The translations under genes were made by a program, and so were the position numbers. Shown here in pieces: positions 60,176 through 64,000 of a stretch of DNA of 64,000 nucleotides. Every line of letters begins with the position of its first letter. Position 1 is the stretch's first letter. The notes under the pieces were generated by a model. It ran no database searches and was not told the DNA's origin. It worked only from the letters and a program-made list of their open reading frames with translations. This stretch comes from JAQGMV01 sp963828715 (GTDB lineage: Bacteria > Pseudomonadota > Gammaproteobacteria > Burkholderiales > SG8-41), in contig CAWHFX010000017.1 of NCBI GenBank assembly GCA_963828715.1, positions 62,001-126,000 of the forward strand. The letters run 5' to 3'.

Positions 60176-60271
60176 CGCCGCCCTAACCCTCGCACTCTCG
60201 GACGAGAGTTCTAAATTTCGCTTGAATGTCACTTCGCGGCGGACACGCTGTCCCAGCGGCCGCCGCTCACC
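60176..60271 (-). repeat. 96-bp module (locus 6, single copy)
   Basis: Read on the minus strand from 60271: GGTGAGCGGCGGCCGCTGGG, ACAGCGTGTCCGCCGCGAAG, TGACATTCAAGCGAAATTTA, GAACTCTCGTCCGAGAGTGC, GAGGGTTAGGGCGGCGG. It starts 27 bases after the repaired stop of the frameshifted Bug gene, in the same orientation, and ends 25 bases before the GNAT start. Confidence 0.85.
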
Positions 60272-60298
60272 GGAACGCGGCAGTTCTGTCGACCGCGT

Positions 60299-61272
60299 TC
60301 ACTGCACCTTCATGCCGATCTGCTTGATCAGCTTCCCGAGCTCGGCGTACTCGTCACGCTGAAGTCTGGCGAACTCTTCCGGCGTGCTCGGCCGGGGCTC
60401 GGCTCCCGCGCGAATGATCTTCTCGCGCGTGGAGGGCTCCTTCAGGTACCTTGACCGTGTCTGCATTCAGTCGGGTGATGAGCTGGCGCGGCAACGCGCG
60501 CGGGGCGACCATGCCGAACCACGATTCCGAGATGTACTCGGGGAATCCCGCTTCAGCACTCGTCGGCAGCTCGGGAAGCGCCTCGGCCCGCCTGGGCGAA
60601 GCAACCGCAAGCGCGCGGAACTGCCCGGCGCGAATGCCGCCCACGATCGCCGGCAGCGGATAGATGTAATACTGGATCGCGCCCGAAAGCAGCGCGCTGC
60701 GACTGTCGCCGCCGGCCCGAAACGGAACGTGGACGACGTCGATTTTCGCCTTGGATGCGAACAGGGCGCCTGCCAGATGAGACGAGCTTCCCACGCCGGC
60801 AGAGCCATAGTTGAGCGCCCCCGGCTTTGCTCTTGCGAGTTTGATGAGCTCCGGGATCGTCTTTGCTTCGACGCCTTTGCCGAGAACGATCACGTTGGGT
60901 GTGACGCCGACGAGGCCAACCGATGCGAAATCGTTCAGCGGATCGTACGGTTTAGGGTCGCGCATCAGCACGTTCGAGAGATGGGGCTGGCCCACCATTC
61001 CGAACGTGTAGCCGTCCGGCGCCGAGCTGCGTATGAGCTCGCTGCCGATCAGGCCGCCCGCGCCAGGTCGATTGTCGACGACCAACTGCTGGCCATAGAT
61101 GTGTGAAAGCCGCTCGCCGAGTATTCGGCTGAGCGCATCGCTCGCCGCCGTGTTGGGGAACGGAACGATCATACGGATCGGCTTGCTGGGCCACTTATCC
61201 TGAGCGATGGCGAGGCCACACGTGGCCGCGACTACGATGCACCCGGCGATGCAGCGGCGAAAGGTTCTCACC
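60299..61272 (-). pseudogene. Bug/TctC family binding protein with a C-terminal frameshift
   Basis: GTG 61272 behind AGGAGG starts a signal peptide (CIAGCIVVAATCGLAIAQ). Then WPSKPIRMIVPFPNTAASD, VVDNRPGAGGLIGSEL, VPFRAGGDS, ALPELPTSAEAGFPEY. Near 60446-60450 the sequence GTACCTGAAGG breaks the frame. Removing one base restores LKEPSTREKIIRAGAEPRPS and the family end QIGMKVQ with a stop at 60299-60301. Without the repair, the product ends at about 60354 with an unrelated tail. Frameshifted gene or sequencing error. Confidence 0.8.
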
Positions 61273-61320
61273 GATTTTCCTCCTGCAAGTTCTCTAATGA
61301 TTGCGAGACCAACGGCGCCG

Positions 61321-62277
61321 CTAATCCAGCCGAATGTTTGCCGCGCGTGCGACCCTGGTATAGCGATCACCATCGCTTTTCAGCAACGCGGAGAACTGCT
61401 CCGGCGTGCCCGGCGCCGCATTCAGACCCTGACCACGCATGTTCTCGCGCACTTCGGGCGTGTTCAGGATTCTGACAATCTCCGCGTTGAGCTTGTTCAC
61501 GATGTTTGTCGGCGTGCCAGAGTGGACGACATAGCCGGCCCAGTTGACGGCCTCGATCTCCGGATAACCGACTTCGCGCGCGGTGGGAATGTCCGGAAGC
61601 AACTGATCGCGCTCGACGGTGGTCACGGCGAGTCCGCGCAGCTTGCCGGTCTTGATGAAGGGTGCGGTGGAAAAGAGGTTCACCAGCACGCCGGTGATGT
61701 GCCCGCCCACCGCAGCTGTCACCGCGGGTCCCTCACCCTGATAGGGCGTATGCGTGATGTTGACCTTCGCGGCCATGTTCAGCGCTTCGCCGAGCATGTT
61801 GTGGCTGGTGCCCGGTCCGGACGTTCCGTACGTCAGTTCACCGGGGCGCGCGCGCGCCAGCGCGATGTACTCCTTCATCGTCTTCACCGGCAGCGAGGCG
61901 TTGACGGCGACGACCATGGTCAGACCGATCGCCTGACTGAGCGCCATGAAATCGCGGTTGATGTCGAACGGAACCTTGCTGCGCACCGCATGATGCATGG
62001 TGAAGCTGGGTCCGATGCACAGCAGCGTATGCCCATCGGCGGGCTGGCGGGCTACATATTCGGTGCCGATCACCGTGCCGCCGCCCGGCCGGTTCTCGAC
62101 CAGCACGCTCTGACCGAGCTGCATGCGCTGAGCGAGGACGCGTGACATGATGTCGAACGAACCGCCGGCCGGAAACGGCACGATGATGCGTATCTGCCGG
62201 ACCGGAAACTCCTGGGCCGCCGCGCAGGCGCTGAGGATGCAGCCCGCGAGCACGACCGGGGGCAGAAACGTTCGCAT
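61321..62277 (-). CDS. Bug/TctC family periplasmic substrate-binding protein
   Basis: A 318-residue protein with a short signal peptide (PPVVLAGCILSACAAAQ), FPVRQIRIIVPFPAGGSFD, LVENRPGGGTVIGTEYV, TPYQGEGPA, LPDIPTAREVGYPEIE and the ending YTRVARAANIRLD. A cysteine in the signal segment (GCILSAC) might also fit a lipoprotein signal, but no clear lipobox follows. It lies 19 bases behind the Tat-exported small protein gene on the same strand and 48 bases ahead of the frameshifted Bug gene. Confidence 0.9.
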   Translation of the reverse strand: MRTFLPPVVLAGCILSACAAAQEFPVRQIRIIVPFPAGGSFDIMSRVLAQRMQLGQSVLVENRPGGGTVIGTEYVARQPADGHTLLCIGPSFTMHHAVRSKVPFDINRDFMALSQAIGLTMVVAVNASLPVKTMKEYIALARARPGELTYGTSGPGTSHNMLGEALNMAAKVNITHTPYQGEGPAVTAAVGGHITGVLVNLFSTAPFIKTGKLRGLAVTTVERDQLLPDIPTAREVGYPEIEAVNWAGYVVHSGTPTNIVNKLNAEIVRILNTPEVRENMRGQGLNAAPGTPEQFSALLKSDGDRYTRVARAANIRLD

Positions 62278-62296
62278 GGAAGGATTCGCCTGACCG

Positions 62297-62716
62297 TCAG
62301 GCGAGCGTCACCGTGCACGTCGTGCGCCAGACACCCTGCTCGTCGCGCAGCAACGTGTTCGAACCGGTGCCGATGCTTTCACCATAGGCAACGCGCAACC
62401 GTTTGTGCGCCGGTCGCAAGGCCGTGCCACTCACGCGGTAGTCGACGTACTCGTCGCGTCTCGAGACGCGCATCGTCAACATGAAACGCCCGTCACCGTC
62501 AGTGGTGGCGCTATGCGCAGGAGAGGCCATCTCCACCAATGCCCCCGCGACAGGCTTTCCGCTTGTGTCCACGATCCTGCCCGACACGAGGAGCATCTCA
62601 CTGCCAACCGGCGAGGCGCTTGCCGGAAACGCGAACGAGACCGTCGGGGCGACGACGCTCGCCGTGCCCGCGAGCATGAACTGTCTGCGCCGCACCGATA
62701 TGCCACCCGAATTCAT
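62297..62716 (-). CDS. Small Tat-exported protein with an intradiol-dioxygenase-like/Ig-like domain
   Basis: 139 residues. A twin-arginine signal (VRRRQFMLAGTASVVAPTVS) is followed by LLVSGRIVDTSGKPVAGALV, EMASPAHSATTDGDGRFML and DEYVDYRVSGTALRPAHKRL. G-x-V-x-D-x-x-G-x-P-V-x-G-A and the T-D-x-x-G-x-F pattern match the beta-sandwich of intradiol dioxygenases and carboxypeptidase regulatory-like domains. The iron ligands (two Tyr, two His) of a true dioxygenase are not complete, so it is probably non-catalytic or binds a ligand. It leads the Bug gene by 19 bases. Confidence 0.72.
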   Translation of the reverse strand: MNSGGISVRRRQFMLAGTASVVAPTVSFAFPASASPVGSEMLLVSGRIVDTSGKPVAGALVEMASPAHSATTDGDGRFMLTMRVSRRDEYVDYRVSGTALRPAHKRLRVAYGESIGTGSNTLLRDEQGVWRTTCTVTLA

Positions 62717-62919
62717 TTCATTCCCTCCATGGCTCCAGCCGGTCGAGCGTCACGGGGTCCACAACGTCTCCGTGCACCGCAGGAGAATCATACGGCGGAA
62801 TTGTTTGCCCGTGTAACTCGCGTTGGACTAACATCGCCCCGCGGTCGGGACACTCGAGCCGAGCGAGCATGCGGCGCCGCACGCGCTGGCATGGCACACA
62901 GTTCACCATCGGAGGACGC

Positions 62920-63849
62920 ATGAAACTTGTCTACTTCAACGATTTTCGGCTCGGCGTGCTGAAGGGCGATTCGGTTGTGGATGTCACGTCTGTCGTGCAG
63001 AAGATTCCGCACACCGGTCCGGGCGACCTCATGAACGGACTGATCGAACGCTGGGCCGAATATCGCGCGCCGCTCGAAAAGGCGGCGAGCAGCGGGAAGG
63101 GCGTGCCGGTTGCCGAAGTGAAACTTCGGCCGCCATTGCCGAAGCCTGTCAACATCGATTGCATGGCCGTCAATTACATGGAGGACGGCACGCGCAAGGC
63201 ACCGGCGCCCATCAACGCCTTCCACAAGTCGCCCGGGTGTATCGTCGGCCATGGTGAGACGATGGTGCTCCCGGACATCGCGGCGACGATCTTCGAGGGT
63301 GAAGCGGAGCTCGCTCTGGTCATAGGCAAGCGCGCCAGCAACGTTCCTGCCGCGAAGGCGATGGATTACATCTTCGGTTACGTCAATTTCATCGACGGCT
63401 CAGCGCGCGGTGTGAAGCCGGAAGGAAACACCTTCTATCAGATGAAGTCGCGCGCAACGTTCGCCCCGATCGGCCCGTATCTCGTTACGGCGGACGAGAT
63501 CCCGAACCCGCAGAAGCTGCAGGTGAGACTGTGGGTGAATGGTGTCCTGAAGCAGAACTACAACACCGACGACATGGCGCACAAGATCCCGCGCTGCATC
63601 GAGTGGATCACGTCGATCCACGATCTCGAGCCGGGCGACATCCTCGCCACGGGCACCAATCATCGCGGCCTGTCCGCGTTCCAGGATGGCGACACGGTCG
63701 ACCTCGAGGTTCAGGGGCTCGGCAAGCTGACCATCAAGGTGAAGGACGAACTCCGGCGCACCTGGGCGCGCGAGACACGGCTCGACCGCGAACAGAAAGG
63801 GCTCGAGGGCACGACGCCGCAACTCACCGGCAAGTACGCGCAGGCCTGA
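62920..63849 (+). CDS. Fumarylacetoacetate hydrolase family protein
   Basis: A 309-residue enzyme of the FAH superfamily. Metal ligands E126 and E128 in TIFEGEAELALVIG, plus the region GYVNFIDGSARGVKPEGNTF; the fold's end has EPGDILATGTNHRGLSAFQD and GDTVDLEVQGLGKL. Members cleave C-C bonds in acylpyruvates or act as hydratases/isomerases at the end of aromatic degradation. GGAGGACGC right before the ATG is a good ribosome site. It is divergent from the Tat/Bug group and followed by a hairpin terminator. Confidence 0.9.
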   Translation: MKLVYFNDFRLGVLKGDSVVDVTSVVQKIPHTGPGDLMNGLIERWAEYRAPLEKAASSGKGVPVAEVKLRPPLPKPVNIDCMAVNYMEDGTRKAPAPINAFHKSPGCIVGHGETMVLPDIAATIFEGEAELALVIGKRASNVPAAKAMDYIFGYVNFIDGSARGVKPEGNTFYQMKSRATFAPIGPYLVTADEIPNPQKLQVRLWVNGVLKQNYNTDDMAHKIPRCIEWITSIHDLEPGDILATGTNHRGLSAFQDGDTVDLEVQGLGKLTIKVKDELRRTWARETRLDREQKGLEGTTPQLTGKYAQA

Positions 63850-63870
63850 ACGTCACGAATCCGCACCGGA

Positions 63871-63904
63871 CACCCGCTTCGGCTGGATTCGGAGCCGGTG
63901 TTTT
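63871..63904 (+). terminator. Probable intrinsic terminator after the FAH-family gene
   Basis: CACCCGCTTCG (63871-63881) pairs with CGGAGCCGGTG (63890-63900) with one mismatch and one G-T pair, with an 8-base loop, and is followed by TTTT. It lies 21 bases after the stop. Confidence 0.5.
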
Positions 63905-63958
63905 CGTGCAACCCGGCGGTCACGCTGCTGTCTCAACAGGGCTTCCATCAGAGGCTGG

Positions 63959-64000
63959 ATGAGACTGATGCGCCGATCCACCTTCGTGGTGCTCGGGATG
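63959..64000 (+). CDS. Start of an unidentified gene (cut by the right edge)
   Basis: ATG 63959 behind CAGAGG opens a frame MRLMRRSTFVVLGM that looks like the first part of a signal peptide or membrane anchor. Only 14 codons are visible, so no family can be assigned. A start at ATG 63968 is also possible. Confidence 0.3.
   Translation, partial: MRLMRRSTFVVLGM

Noticed and set aside
62297..62716. Functional intradiol ring-cleavage dioxygenase
   Set aside because: The protein is only 139 residues long and the set of two Tyr and two His iron ligands cannot be completed.

Overview
The window is 64 kb of GC-rich DNA (about 63% by eye) with high-GC bacterial codon use and compact, often overlapping operons. 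It looks like a betaproteobacterial chromosome, most likely Burkholderiales. The main reason is 14 genes or gene remnants for Bug/TctC-type periplasmic solute-binding proteins, a family strongly expanded in Bordetella, Achromobacter, Cupriavidus and relatives. No membrane subunit (TctA or TctB) is encoded with them. I found no rRNA, tRNA, CRISPR array, transposase or phage gene, and almost no dedicated transcription regulators. This is an accessory, catabolism-oriented region.

Layout. 1-6.4 kb: end of a Bug gene, a broken GNAT acetyltransferase, a secreted cyclase-family hydrolase, an unexplained low-GC island, a Bug gene, a universal stress protein, an exo/endonuclease/phosphatase-fold protein, a PaiB-like FMN-binding protein and small proteins. 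6.5-10.3 kb: a short helical protein, a diguanylate cyclase fused to hemerythrin, a 2OG-Fe(II) oxygenase, a secreted unknown and a DUF924 protein. 10.3-20.6 kb: amidase, Bug, ThDP enzyme, hydrolase-OsmC fusion, then an operon-like run of FmdA-type amidase, LigB-type dioxygenase, Bug, TauD-type dioxygenase and lipocalin-like protein. 20.6-28.3 kb: 5-oxoprolinase subunits PxpB and PxpC without PxpA, a Bug, an NHL propeller/aminotransferase/MFS operon, a DUF4336 protein and a small hydrophilic protein. 28.3-38.8 kb: DUF763 protein, four Bug genes, esterase-like hydrolase, ketopantoate-reductase-like enzyme, MFS transporter and dienelactone hydrolase.

38.8-46 kb: phosphoketolase, a C-terminal acetate kinase remnant and a HAD hydrolase, then a secreted metallo-hydrolase, a TRAP-type binding protein lacking a signal peptide and a double carboxymuconolactone decarboxylase-like protein. 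46-51 kb: an operon of zinc alcohol dehydrogenase, acyl-CoA dehydrogenase, a second alcohol dehydrogenase, a frameshifted Bug and an EthD-like protein. 51-55 kb: GMC oxidoreductase, Bug, DoxX and an amidase gene truncated after about 85 codons. 55.2-58.4 kb: a large TIR-transmembrane-WD40 protein (14 WD repeats) immediately after the broken amidase. 58.4-64 kb: three more Bug genes (one frameshifted), a GNAT acetyltransferase, a Tat-exported small protein and a fumarylacetoacetate hydrolase-family enzyme.

Two features stand out from the metabolic background. One is a family of 96-bp modules found at six loci, alone or as head-to-tail arrays. At five of the six the module starts 7-30 nt after a stop codon, in the orientation of that gene, and its antisense strand stays open as a 32-codon frame. 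The other is the TIR-WD40 protein, which keeps the SARM1-like catalytic glutamate but has no NTPase domain. A second, REP-like short hairpin repeat also recurs, once inside the pxpC reading frame. Several genes carry single-base frameshifts or stops, which are either pseudogenes or sequencing errors.
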